DNA from: Candidatus Bathyarchaeota archaeon
Lineage (GTDB): Archaea; Thermoproteota; Bathyarchaeia; Bathyarchaeales; SOJC01
Direction of reading: 5' to 3'
DNA: 5,994 bases
Assembly (NCBI GenBank): GCA_023131555.1
Contig: JAGLZJ010000057.1
Span: 1 to 5,994, forward strand
Below are positions 1-5,628 of the stretch, one piece after another. Under the pieces are notes generated by a model, which saw nothing but the letters and a program-made list of their open reading frames with translations, ran no database searches and was not told where the DNA came from. Position numbers and translations under genes: made by a program. How positions within the stretch are numbered: the first letter of the stretch is position 1; each line of letters begins with the position of its first letter.

Positions 1-2
1 GG

Positions 3-65
3 AAGACTAAACTGGAAGAGCGGTGGAAAGCACCTATAGGTCTAACCATTAACCAATCGTTGTGA
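3..65 (+). CDS. possible C-terminal tail of an upstream gene (partial)
   Basis: The third forward frame is open from the left edge for 20 codons and ends at a TGA at 63-65. The peptide is polar and ends ...APIGLTINQSL. It would finish 25 bp before pdaD on the same strand, an operon-like spacing, and the pdaD ribosome binding site lies in that gap. Twenty open codons can occur by chance and I recognise no family, so this is only a suggestion. Sequence left of the window would settle it. Confidence 0.3.
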   Translation, partial: KTKLEERWKAPIGLTINQSL

Positions 66-77
66 TACCATTCAAGA

Positions 78-83
78 GGGTGG
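78..83 (+). promoter_or_regulatory. ribosome binding site of pdaD
   Basis: GGGTGG, 7 nt before the ATG at 91, pairs well with the pyrimidine-rich 3' end of archaeal 16S rRNA. It supports the ATG at 91 as the start. Confidence 0.6.
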
Positions 84-90
84 CAGAAGA

Positions 91-552
91 ATGATTCCGA
101 AGAGGTTCTTTGTGACAGGGGCGAAAGCAACAAGTCCAGTCTCAAAACTTAACGCTTTCGACCTGGCTTTGAAGAACGCGGGAATAGCCCAATGCAATTT
201 AGTTCAGGTCAGCTCAATCTTGCCTCCTGGATGTAAGGAAGAAAAGTTAAGTAAGCTCCCCGCGGGTTCGATTGTCTTTTCCGTTGTCGCACGTATGGAT
301 GGTGATGAAGGGGCAACTATTGGTGCTGGCGTCTCTTGGACGTGGGAGAAACAGCGCAGATTCGGGATAGTAGCAGAATCCCACGGTCATTTCAATGAGA
401 AATCTCTCGAGAAGATTCTGGCTCGTAAGATTGATGAGATGGCTGAAATCAGAGATATCCGAATCGACAGCCCGAAATCCAAGGTTGAAGCTATGTGTGT
501 ACCGAGAGCTAGTTTCGGTTGTGTCTTTGCAGCTCTCGTCTTCTGCCCGTAA
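91..552 (+). CDS. pdaD: pyruvoyl-dependent arginine decarboxylase
   Basis: Decarboxylates arginine to agmatine, the first step of archaeal polyamine synthesis and the source of agmatine for modifying tRNA-Ile in many archaea. The 153-residue product has the usual family length. The key motif is NLVQVSSILPPGC (residues 36-48). Known family members cut themselves between the two serines, here Ser41 and Ser42, giving a small beta chain and an alpha chain whose N-terminus becomes the pyruvoyl cofactor. Asn36 sits six residues before the pyruvoyl serine, as in the Methanocaldococcus jannaschii enzyme, and Glu96 in IVAESHGH is the likely catalytic glutamate (by family analogy). The glycine-rich stretch GDEGATIGAGVSW (71-83) and the C-terminal FGCVFAALV are also typical. 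Nothing looks broken. It converges on rpl15e with 39 bp between. Start supported by the GGGTGG site. Confidence 0.93.
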   Translation: MIPKRFFVTGAKATSPVSKLNAFDLALKNAGIAQCNLVQVSSILPPGCKEEKLSKLPAGSIVFSVVARMDGDEGATIGAGVSWTWEKQRRFGIVAESHGHFNEKSLEKILARKIDEMAEIRDIRIDSPKSKVEAMCVPRASFGCVFAALVFCP

Positions 553-591
553 CATGCGTATTTGTCGAGTCGCGTTTACGGGGTAGACAGG

Positions 592-1140
592 CTACCTGGC
601 TTTTTCTGCTCCATAACCTTTGTGGCGAAGGCCTCTGGCCTTCTTTCCTGAGCTGGTCAGACCTCGATGAACGCGACCTCGCTGTGTCTTTTGGCAGATC
701 CAGTTTACGTCCTTGTCAGATCGAATGGAAGGATGTGCTGGGTCAACCAGAATGACCTCAAACCACTTGAAGCGTCCATCTTCTCCAACCCAGTATGAGT
801 TGAGAACTTCTAGGTTCGGAAACCTCTTCGCCACCCTTCCTTCACCTATTAGCTTGAGACTCTTGCCAAGTTTGTATTTAGCCATGCCCATGCGTTTGGG
901 TCTTCTGCCTGATTTTGGTCTGGGTCTTCTCAGACCTCCGCGTCTGACTCTGACTCTAGCTGCTACAAATCCCTGCTTCGCCTTGTATCCGAGTCCCCTC
1001 GCCCGATCGAGTCTGGTTGGCTTCTCGACTCGAATAATTGAAGGCTGCTTCCTCCAATCGATTAGTCTACGCCACATCAATGCCTTGACGTAGGATTTCT
1101 GGGGCTTCTTCCAAGCTTCTGAAATATATTTATAGGCCAT
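592..1140 (-). CDS. rpl15e: 50S ribosomal protein L15e
   Basis: Structural protein of the large ribosomal subunit, present only in archaea and eukaryotes. The 182-residue, strongly basic product is close to the usual archaeal length. Recognisable family stretches are the N-terminal [10 protein letters not shown], then [19 protein letters not shown] (residues about 25-43), the Arg/Gly/Lys-rich rRNA-binding core [20 protein letters not shown] (61-80), and [15 protein letters not shown]...VDPAHP in the second half, with a basic C-terminal tail. The ATG at 1140 is preceded by GGAGAT with a 5-nt spacer, which fixes the start. The stop is TAG. The ferritin-like gene lies upstream on the same strand, but 108 bp of intervening DNA with a TATA-like box suggests a separate promoter. 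Confidence 0.97.
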   Translation of the reverse strand: MAYKYISEAWKKPQKSYVKALMWRRLIDWRKQPSIIRVEKPTRLDRARGLGYKAKQGFVAARVRVRRGGLRRPRPKSGRRPKRMGMAKYKLGKSLKLIGEGRVAKRFPNLEVLNSYWVGEDGRFKWFEVILVDPAHPSIRSDKDVNWICQKTQRGRVHRGLTSSGKKARGLRHKGYGAEKAR

Positions 1141-1145
1141 ATGGG

Positions 1146-1151
1146 ATCTCC
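1146..1151 (-). promoter_or_regulatory. ribosome binding site of rpl15e
   Basis: GGAGAT on the minus strand, 5 nt before the ATG at 1140. It is a good partial match to the archaeal Shine-Dalgarno consensus. Confidence 0.6.
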
Positions 1152-1182
1152 AACTTAATTAGGTCAGAATTCCTTTCGTTTG

Positions 1183-1200
1183 AGCGAAATCTGCTTCGCT
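1183..1200 (-). other. perfect inverted repeat in the rpl15e leader
   Basis: Two 6-nt arms, AGCGAA and TTCGCT, flank a 6-nt loop and could form a small hairpin in RNA. It lies 42 nt before the rpl15e ribosome binding site complement of the leader's start codon region and about 50 nt after the stop of the ferritin-like gene. It could therefore be a leader structure or part of that gene's 3' end. The stem is short, so chance is possible. Confidence 0.3.
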
Positions 1201-1216
1201 TTTAGGGACGGGCTCT

Positions 1217-1230
1217 CTAAATTAAACCTT
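1217..1230 (-). promoter_or_regulatory. candidate promoter of rpl15e
   Basis: On the minus strand AAGG is followed by TTTAATTTAG, resembling an archaeal BRE plus TATA box. A start site about 25 nt downstream, near 1195, would give a leader of roughly 55 nt before the rpl15e ATG. Based on pattern only. Confidence 0.35.
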
Positions 1231-1248
1231 TGGTCTATGTCGTTTGAG

Positions 1249-1704
1249 CTAGTTCTCCTTCAGCAGGTAATCATCGTATTCAGTTTCGAGCTTATTCTTA
1301 TGCCTTTGCTCCTCTTGGGCAAGCCTATTGAAGAGGTCTCCAGTCTCGGTTCCTTCAAGACCGCGGGCGAGAGACTGATAGTATTCATAGGTAGCTTTTT
1401 CTCGCTTGGCTGCGTAGGTCAGAATCCTCGGGTAGTCAGCTTCGGCGGATAGAGTAGTATCTGTCATGAAGTCTACAATTTTGAGGTCTTGAATCTTCTC
1501 CATTCGAGAGCCTATCTCAGAGATTTTCTGTTCATCTTCAATCGCTGCTGAGATTTTCTCCTTGTGTTTTACCTCTTCGCTGGTTAGTTCTGCAAAGAAC
1601 TTCTTTGACGATGGGGTTTCAGCCTTCTCTCGAGCCATGGTGTAGAGTGTGATAGATTGCTCTTCGATTTTCAGTGCGGCTTCCAGTATTGCTGTTTTTT
1701 CCAC
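1249..1704 (-). CDS. ferritin-like (rubrerythrin-type) diiron domain protein
   Basis: A mostly helical 151-residue protein with two copies of the ferritin-like helix-pair motif. Residue numbers are from the GTG at 1704. The first helix carries KIEEQS (Glu14/15) and the second EEVKHK, giving E44-x-x-H47. The third carries KREKATYEYY (Glu102, Glu107) and the fourth LAQEEQRHK, giving E132-x-x-H135. These are the expected carboxylate and histidine ligands of a diiron site, as in rubrerythrins, which reduce peroxide, and in ferritin-like proteins generally. There is no cysteine at all, so the rubredoxin domain of classical rubrerythrin is absent and the electron donor is unknown. Start choice: the frame stays open upstream to an ATG at 1758 and a TTG at 1788, but the extra 18-28 residues are basic and unlike the family. 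The GTG has AGGGG 8 nt before it, and a TATA-like box overlaps the ATG. The substrate (peroxide, iron or other) cannot be told. Confidence 0.85.
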   Translation of the reverse strand: MEKTAILEAALKIEEQSITLYTMAREKAETPSSKKFFAELTSEEVKHKEKISAAIEDEQKISEIGSRMEKIQDLKIVDFMTDTTLSAEADYPRILTYAAKREKATYEYYQSLARGLEGTETGDLFNRLAQEEQRHKNKLETEYDDYLLKEN

Positions 1705-1753
1705 TGTGAATGCCCCTTGAATATTGGAGCTTCTTTTGTTTCCTCTTCTTAAG

Positions 1754-1767
1754 GACATAAAGGTTTC
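1754..1767 (-). promoter_or_regulatory. candidate promoter of the ferritin-like gene
   Basis: On the minus strand AAACC is followed by TTTATG, resembling BRE plus TATA. Transcription would begin near 1730, leaving a leader of about 25-30 nt before the GTG at 1704. If correct, it rules out the upstream ATG at 1758 as the start. Pattern evidence only. Confidence 0.3.
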
Positions 1768-1855
1768 TGCCAACGCACGCAACTGCAATCGGTTTATTAG
1801 TTCGATCTGTGAATTTAGGGCTTCTTATAATGACATGGGGATTAAGTGGTCTCTG

Positions 1856-1966
1856 ATGAAGAAACGGATCATTCTTGGTATTGAGGTCAATGACTCCTTC
1901 TACGGATATTATTCAATATGCATGTATGACTGTCGGTGTGCATGTTTTGCCATTGCACAGAAATAG
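1856..1966 (+). CDS. doubtful 36-residue cysteine-rich small ORF
   Basis: ATG at 1856, TAG at 1964-1966, ending 12 bp before the sudB ATG. The peptide starts MKKRIILGIEV and ends with a cluster of four cysteines, C-x3-C-x-C-x-C (CMYDCRCACF), a spacing that could bind metal. It has no convincing ribosome binding site. The frame stays open upstream to 1724, which weakens the case for this start. I recognise no family. It may be chance coding in the operon leader. Confidence 0.15.
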   Translation: MKKRIILGIEVNDSFYGYYSICMYDCRCACFAIAQK

Positions 1967-1973
1967 AAGGTGA
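1967..1973 (+). promoter_or_regulatory. ribosome binding site deciding the nfnA/sudB start
   Basis: AAGGTGA, 5 nt before the ATG at 1979. An in-frame GTG at 1970-1972 lies inside this site, so it is unlikely to be the initiation codon. The start is the ATG three codons later. Confidence 0.65.
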
Positions 1974-1978
1974 ATGGC

Positions 1979-2821
1979 ATGTACAAAGTACTGAAAAAAG
2001 TAGAATTAGCTCCCAAGATCAAACTGCTCGAAATCGACGCCCCGGAAATTGCGGCAAAAGCTAAGGCAGGTCAATTTGTGATTCTCAGGATAGATGAGAA
2101 AGGGGAAAGATTCCCTTTAACACTTGCAGATTGGGAACCGAAGGAAGGAACGATAACCATTGTTTTTCTAGAGGTTGGAGTATCGACAGTGAAGCTTGGG
2201 ACACTTGAAGTTGGAGATGCTGTACTCGATGTAGTTGGTCCCTTGGGAAATCCAAGCGACATAAAGCATTATGGTTTGGTAGCTGTCGTTTGTGGGGGAG
2301 TTGGCACAGCAGCAGCTTACCCTATAGCCAAGGCATTAAAAGAAGCAGGCAATCAGGTGGTTTCAATAATTGGAGCGAGAACTGAAGAACTGCTTATTCT
2401 GGAGGAGGAAATGAAAAGTTTCAGCGATGAATTGTATATCTCCACCGACGACGGTTCAAAGGGACACAAAGGTTTCGTAAGTGACGTGCTAGAAACGCTT
2501 ATTGAAAAAGGATACCGTTTTGATATAGTATATGCGATAGGCCCTCCCTTGATGATGAGGGCAACTGTGAATGTAACAAAGCCTCATTCCATGAAAACGA
2601 TCGTGAGCCTGAATCCAATAATGGTAGATGGAATGGGAATGTGCGGAGCCTGTCGAGTAACTGTAGGCGAAGAAACCAGGTTTGCTTGTATTGACGGACC
2701 AGAATTCGATGGACATCTCGTTGACTTTGATGAACTTATCAAACGACTGAGAGCATATCTCCCCGAAGAAAAGCAGGCAATGAGTCGATTAGAGGAGAGG
2801 TGCGCGTGCGCATGGAAGTGA
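1979..2821 (+). CDS. sudB: NfnA/SudB-type small subunit: FAD and [2Fe-2S] ferredoxin-NAD(P) oxidoreductase
   Basis: Small subunit of the NADH-dependent reduced ferredoxin:NADP+ oxidoreductase / sulfide dehydrogenase family, related to PyrK. In characterised NfnAB it holds FAD and a [2Fe-2S] cluster and handles NADH; the pair works in the cytoplasm by flavin-based electron bifurcation. In this 280-residue product, an FAD-binding barrel spans about 1-95, with RFPLTLAD at 44-51. A nucleotide-binding domain follows, with GGVGTAAAYPIAKAL at 106-120 and GPPLMM at 188-193. The C-terminal iron-sulfur domain has Cys222, Cys225 and Cys237 in MCGACR and FACIDGPEFDG. An aspartate is the fourth ligand in Nfn structures; Asp217 is the candidate here. 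Two further cysteines (275, 277) lie in the tail RCACAWK. The gene starts at ATG 1979 and is followed by a small ORF overlapping its stop, then sudA. A sulfide dehydrogenase/polysulfide reductase role cannot be separated from Nfn by sequence alone. Confidence 0.9.
   Translation: MYKVLKKVELAPKIKLLEIDAPEIAAKAKAGQFVILRIDEKGERFPLTLADWEPKEGTITIVFLEVGVSTVKLGTLEVGDAVLDVVGPLGNPSDIKHYGLVAVVCGGVGTAAAYPIAKALKEAGNQVVSIIGARTEELLILEEEMKSFSDELYISTDDGSKGHKGFVSDVLETLIEKGYRFDIVYAIGPPLMMRATVNVTKPHSMKTIVSLNPIMVDGMGMCGACRVTVGEETRFACIDGPEFDGHLVDFDELIKRLRAYLPEEKQAMSRLEERCACAWK
2798..2802 (+). promoter_or_regulatory. candidate ribosome binding site of the nested small ORF
   Basis: AGGTG, 9 nt before the ATG at 2812, lies inside the end of sudB. 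It also encodes part of the SudB tail (Glu-Arg-Cys), so its match to the consensus may be incidental. Confidence 0.35.
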
Positions 2822-2934
2822 AAAAAGTGACGATAAACGAGATGACAATAGAGAAACACGCGCGTATATTCTTACCAGAAGAGAGAAGCTCTTCTTTGCT
2901 TTGGGTAAAGATAGGTGGAAGATGGCATGGTTGA
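2812..2934 (+). CDS. candidate 40-residue protein nested between sudB and sudA
   Basis: The ATG at 2812 overlaps the end of sudB by 10 nt, and the TGA at 2932-2934 lies 8 nt inside sudA, so the three frames form a chain suited to translational coupling. An AGGTG stands 9 nt before the ATG. The peptide begins MEVKKVTINEM and ends SLLWVKIGGRWHG; it is amphipathic and basic, with no cysteine, signal peptide or membrane segment. Its codons (ATA for Ile, AGA for Arg, GAA/GAG for Glu) resemble those of its neighbours. It fills the whole 105-bp gap between the two subunit genes, which otherwise has no explanation. I do not recognise a family. It might be a small accessory subunit, a coupling leader peptide, or a chance ORF. 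Confidence 0.4.
   Translation: MEVKKVTINEMTIEKHARIFLPEERSSSLLWVKIGGRWHG
2913..2918 (+). promoter_or_regulatory. ribosome binding site deciding the sudA start
   Basis: AGGTGG, 8 nt before the ATG at 2927. An in-frame GTG at 2915-2917 is part of this site, so the ATG at 2927 is preferred as the start. Confidence 0.6.
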
Positions 2935-4348
2935 GGATAAGCCTACGTCACGCCCCAAGCGCATTCGAAGAGAGACTGTGAGGATGGCCAGGCAGAAACC
3001 TGAGGATCGCAGACACAATTTTGATGAAGTCGCGTTGGGCTACACAGAGGATCAAGCCATCTCTGAAGCGGAGAGGTGCCTTCAATGTCCTGATCCTCAA
3101 TGTGTAAAAGGTTGTCCTGTTGAAATCGAGATTCCTGAGTTCATCCGTTTAATTGTAGAGTGCAAATATGACGATGCCATTAAGGAACTCAAGCGGAAGA
3201 ATAGTCTTCCAGCAATATGCGGGCGTGTTTGTCCCCAAGAAGAACAATGCCAACAGCAGTGTGTGATGGGCAAAGCTGGAGAACCCATAAGCATAGGGAG
3301 ACTTGAAAGATTCCTTGCAGACTGGGAGATGAAAAAACCCATCGAAGTTCCCCAAAAGGCGCCTCCCACCAACAAGAGAGTAGCTGTAATCGGTGCAGGG
3401 CCAGCAGGACTCACAGCTGCAGCGGAACTAGCCAAGCTCGGTCACGAAGTCACCGTTTTTGAGTCTCTTCATAAACCCGGAGGTGTTCTCGTCTACGGAA
3501 TACCAGAGTTCAGACTGCCTAAGAGGATAGTTGCCTCCGAAGTAGACTACGTAACTCGGCTAGGTGTAACGATGAAAACCAACACCCTCATCGGAACAAC
3601 ACACACGATCCCAGAATTACTTAACGGCGGATTTGACGCCGTGTTCATAGGAACCGGAGCTGGACTGCCAATGTTCATGCGAATACCAGGAGAGAACTTG
3701 GGCGGAATCTATTCCTCAAACGAATTCCTGATTCGCGTCAACCTGATGAAATCATACGAGTTCCCTCATTATGACACCCCAATCAGAATAGGAAAGAAGA
3801 TCGCTGTCATAGGGGCTGGCAACGTGGCCATGGATTCAGCTCGATCAGCCCTCAGACTCGGAGCTGAAGAAGTCTCCATAGTCTATCGAAGATCACGAGA
3901 AGAGATGCCTGCCAGAGCTGAGGAGATTGAGAATGCGGAGGAAGAAGGCATCATCATGAAGCTTCTCATAAACCCAATCCGATTCATCGGAGACGAGAAA
4001 GGCTGGGTGAGGAAGATGGGGTGCATACGAATGAAGCTTGGTGATCCCGATGAGAGCGGACGCCGACGCCCAATCCCTGTGGAAGGTTCAGAATTTGCTA
4101 TCGATGTGGATACGGTGATCATAGCGATAGGTAGAACTCCCAACCCAATCATCCAGAAGACTACTGAGGGACTAAAGACAACGAAGCGAAACACCGTTGT
4201 CATCGATGAATCAACCGGTGAAACAAGCCTTAAGGGAGTTTATGCTGGAGGAGACATAGTGACTGGGGAAGCCACAGTTATCAGTGCAATGGGAGCAGGT
4301 ATGAGGGCTGCTAGAAGTATACATGAGTATCTCGTTGGAAAGGGGTGA
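2927..4348 (+). CDS. sudA: NfnB/SudA-type large subunit, GltD-like NADPH oxidoreductase with two [4Fe-4S] clusters
   Basis: Large subunit of the NfnAB/SudBA complex, homologous to the small subunit of glutamate synthase (often annotated gltA/gltD). In characterised Nfn it carries the bifurcating FAD, two [4Fe-4S] clusters and the NADPH site, and exchanges electrons with ferredoxin. The product has 473 residues, the normal length. The N-terminal cluster domain has Cys51, 54, 59 and 63 (CLQCPDPQCVKGC) and Cys98, 102, 108 and 112 (CGRVCPQEEQCQQQC). The FAD dinucleotide fold begins VAVIGAGPAGLTAAAELAKL (152-171). The NADPH fold begins IAVIGAGNVAMDSA (292-305) and continues VYRRSREEMPAR. The C-terminal FAD motif is GVYAGGDIVTGEATVISAMGAG (about 437-458). 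The absence of any glutamine amidotransferase or synthase-domain gene beside it, and the presence of sudB, argue for Nfn/Sud rather than glutamate synthase. It ends with TGA 5 bp from the stop of the converging dockerin gene. Confidence 0.93.
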   Translation: MVEDKPTSRPKRIRRETVRMARQKPEDRRHNFDEVALGYTEDQAISEAERCLQCPDPQCVKGCPVEIEIPEFIRLIVECKYDDAIKELKRKNSLPAICGRVCPQEEQCQQQCVMGKAGEPISIGRLERFLADWEMKKPIEVPQKAPPTNKRVAVIGAGPAGLTAAAELAKLGHEVTVFESLHKPGGVLVYGIPEFRLPKRIVASEVDYVTRLGVTMKTNTLIGTTHTIPELLNGGFDAVFIGTGAGLPMFMRIPGENLGGIYSSNEFLIRVNLMKSYEFPHYDTPIRIGKKIAVIGAGNVAMDSARSALRLGAEEVSIVYRRSREEMPARAEEIENAEEEGIIMKLLINPIRFIGDEKGWVRKMGCIRMKLGDPDESGRRRPIPVEGSEFAIDVDTVIIAIGRTPNPIIQKTTEGLKTTKRNTVVIDESTGETSLKGVYAGGDIVTGEATVISAMGAGMRAARSIHEYLVGKG

Positions 4349-4353
4349 TAGCA

Positions 4354-5604
4354 TCACCAGCTGTCCGCGTAGTTTTGCGCTCCAATGACGATGTCAAAGA
4401 TGTCAACATCACTGTCCCCATCAAAGTCGCAGTTTGGGTCATACTGGGGACTGGGGGGAGAGGTTGCGTAGCTACTCGTCATACGAACGATGTCAAAGAT
4501 GTCAACATCTCTGTCCCCATCAACATCCCCAGCAATCGTAAGAAGTATCTGCCTCGGGGAGTAGGCAGTGTTATCAGCTGTCTCTGTCTCCTCTGGAACA
4601 GGCCAAGCATAAGCTTTCAGCGTGTAGTTTCCCTTGGCGAAGACGCCTGTGTCCCACAGGAATTCCAGAGTCACGTTTTCTCCTGAGACCAGTGACGTTA
4701 GAGTGTGACCGATCGCTGTGTCATTCGCGTACACTGTCACGTTGAACGTCTCAGCAAAACTCCCTAGATTTCGAACGGTTGCGAACACTCTACAGTTGTA
4801 TCCTTGTGCCGCGGTCTCCACAGGTTGACAAGCTGCCTTTGAAGTGTAAGCCCGAAGTACTGACACATCATGGCGTATTACGAAGGAGAAAAGCATCTCG
4901 TCGGATTTTCCCGTGTTGTCCGACATGTCAGTTCCGTAGATTTGGATACTGTGCAAGCCTTCATCTAAATCCATGAGAGTTGTGTTTCCTGTAATTGTCA
5001 CGTTGGCTTCGTGATCCAAGCTGTACGCGACCCAAGAGAGAACTTCGTCCGCGTCGAAGATAAGAGGGACATTTATCGTTGCATACGTTTCATTCAATGG
5101 TGAAAGGATTGTAATGATGGGAGGAGTCGCATCATTAACGGTGAAGTAGACTGTGTCTGAAGCCCCCATGTTTCCAGCAGAGTCGTTCGCGTAGACAGCA
5201 ATTGAATGTGCTCCGTTTGCTAAACCCGTTAAAGTGACGTTTCCCATAATCGTAATGTTCGCTCCGCCATCAAGACTGTACCCACTCCAATGTGTCGTCT
5301 CGTTTACAACGTAGATCAGGAGAATGTTACTATTGGAGTAAGTCTTGTTCTCAGGAGAGACTATCGATACATCTGGAGGGGAATCAACTACAGTCACATT
5401 TGCAGACCCATGGTTCTCAACATAACCACCTGTATCTACTCTAATGCCTGAAGCGTTCACGTCGAGAATGAAAATGCCACCAACTGAGAAGGTCAGTGTC
5501 CAGTTTACTTTCCTAGATTCTCCTATCCCAACATATCCCAAGTATATGGGGTTTTCACCTGAGGCTAGGGTCGCTTCCTCTGGGATTGCTAACGATGCCT
5601 GCAT
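4354..5604 (-). CDS. secreted Ig-like/CARDB/dockerin protein, main part downstream of an in-frame TGA
   Basis: This is the 416-codon main part of a longer gene whose N-terminus (5629-5817) is in the same frame but separated by a TGA. Residues are numbered from the ATG at 5604. Residues 1-75 continue an extracellular NEW3/CARDB-like beta domain (YLGYVGIGESRKVNWTLTF). Two Ig-like repeats follow (about 76-158 and 161-244), then a CARDB-like domain (about 245-350), and a type I dockerin (357-416). The dockerin has two calcium loops, DVDGDRDVDIFD at 360-371 and its near copy at 393-404. About 15 N-x-S/T sequons suggest heavy glycosylation on the cell surface. No membrane anchor follows, so attachment would be through a cohesin partner, as in known dockerins; none is in the window. 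The ATG at 5604 has no ribosome binding site and falls inside a domain, so it is unlikely to be a true start. No catalytic domain is visible. Trp is encoded by TGG and the gene ends in TGA. Confidence 0.85.
   Translation of the reverse strand: MQASLAIPEEATLASGENPIYLGYVGIGESRKVNWTLTFSVGGIFILDVNASGIRVDTGGYVENHGSANVTVVDSPPDVSIVSPENKTYSNSNILLIYVVNETTHWSGYSLDGGANITIMGNVTLTGLANGAHSIAVYANDSAGNMGASDTVYFTVNDATPPIITILSPLNETYATINVPLIFDADEVLSWVAYSLDHEANVTITGNTTLMDLDEGLHSIQIYGTDMSDNTGKSDEMLFSFVIRHDVSVLRAYTSKAACQPVETAAQGYNCRVFATVRNLGSFAETFNVTVYANDTAIGHTLTSLVSGENVTLEFLWDTGVFAKGNYTLKAYAWPVPEETETADNTAYSPRQILLTIAGDVDGDRDVDIFDIVRMTSSYATSPPSPQYDPNCDFDGDSDVDIFDIVIGAQNYADSW
4388..4424 (-). repeat. dockerin-encoding direct repeat, copy near the stop
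   Basis: 37 bp matching 4487-4523 at 36 positions, with the only difference at 4411 (A here, T in the other copy). The copies lie exactly 99 bp (33 codons) apart and encode the two calcium loops. Near identity at silent positions points to a fairly recent duplication or gene conversion. Confidence 0.85.
4487..4523 (-). repeat. dockerin-encoding direct repeat, first-translated copy
   Basis: Partner of the repeat at 4388-4424, identical at 36 of 37 bases. It encodes the first calcium loop, DVDGDRDVDIFD. Confidence 0.85.
4873..5379 (-). repeat. two tandem Ig-like repeats
   Basis: The segments at 5131-5379 and 4873-5124 encode homologous modules of about 84 residues. Shared landmarks 85 residues apart are PPDVSIVSPENKTY against PPIITILSPLNETY, and YSLDGGANITIMGNVTL against YSLDHEANVTITGNTTL. 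Each ends in a GNxGxSD-like turn and a final strand. Modules of this pattern are common in archaeal surface proteins. Unlike the dockerin loops, they have diverged clearly. Confidence 0.8.
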
Positions 5605-5625
5605 ATCGCGGACATCGTATGCGCC

Positions 5626-5628
5626 TCA
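5626..5628 (-). other. in-frame TGA interrupting the dockerin-protein gene
   Basis: The signal-peptide ORF ending here and the 416-codon ORF starting at 5604 are in the same frame, with seven sense codons (GAYDVRD) between. The text reads ...ITVKIC-stop-GAYDVRDMQASL..., a continuous beta domain. TGG to TGA (Trp) is the simplest single change. TGA is a true stop for sudB, sudA and this gene itself, and Trp elsewhere is TGG, so a general code change is excluded. A nonsense mutation or a sequencing error is most likely. Confidence 0.8.

Larger units (their letters stand above)
1789..1978 (+). promoter_or_regulatory. divergent intergenic region with candidate promoters of the nfn/sud operon
   Basis: This AT-rich stretch separates the minus-strand ferritin-like gene from the plus-strand operon and must hold the operon promoter. 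Three TATA-like sites are visible on the plus strand: TTTATTAG at 1793-1800, TTATAA at 1825-1830 (a palindrome that could also serve the minus strand), and TATTATT near 1905-1912. I cannot rank them with confidence. The heptamer TGCATGT occurs at 1919-1925 and 1939-1945, 20 bp apart on the same face of the helix. A small cysteine-rich ORF (1856-1966) also lies here. Confidence 0.4.
4357..4536 (-). other. type I dockerin domain
   Basis: Two 12-residue EF-hand-like loops of the form D-x-D-G-D-x-D-V-D-I-F-D, each followed by IV and a short helix, 33 residues apart. This is the duplicated arrangement of type I dockerins, which bind cohesin modules in a calcium-dependent way. It forms the extreme C-terminus of the protein. 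Confidence 0.85.

Noticed and set aside
22..41. Possible hairpin GGTG...CACC and palindrome ACCTATAGGT at the left edge
   Set aside because: Stem of only four pairs and a ten-base palindrome, with no tRNA-like or terminator pattern; chance is enough.
247..555. Minus-strand 102-codon ORF opposite pdaD
   Set aside because: It lies antisense to a clear pdaD gene, has no family features or ribosome binding site, and is a shadow of the real frame.
713..1093. Plus-strand 126-codon ORF opposite rpl15e
   Set aside because: It mirrors the Arg/Lys-rich codons of rpl15e as Leu/Pro/Ser-rich text; L15e on the minus strand explains the region fully.
1705..1788. N-terminal extension of the ferritin-like protein to ATG 1758 or TTG 1788
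   Set aside because: The extension is basic and unlike the family, lacks a ribosome binding site, and overlaps a TATA-like box. GTG 1704 with AGGGG upstream fits better, though ATG 1758 is not excluded.
2915..2926. GTG start of sudA at 2915 (and likewise GTG 1970 for sudB)
   Set aside because: Both GTG codons are part of the AGGTG-type ribosome binding sites that serve the ATG codons just downstream.
3097..3435. Minus-strand ORF within sudA, and a similar one at 3883-4203
   Set aside because: Antisense shadows of a strongly conserved flavoenzyme with intact cofactor motifs; no independent signal.
5626..5628. UGA as selenocysteine codon
   Set aside because: The protein is an exported Ig-like/dockerin protein with no known selenoprotein relative, the position is within a beta domain, and no room for a 3' SECIS exists.
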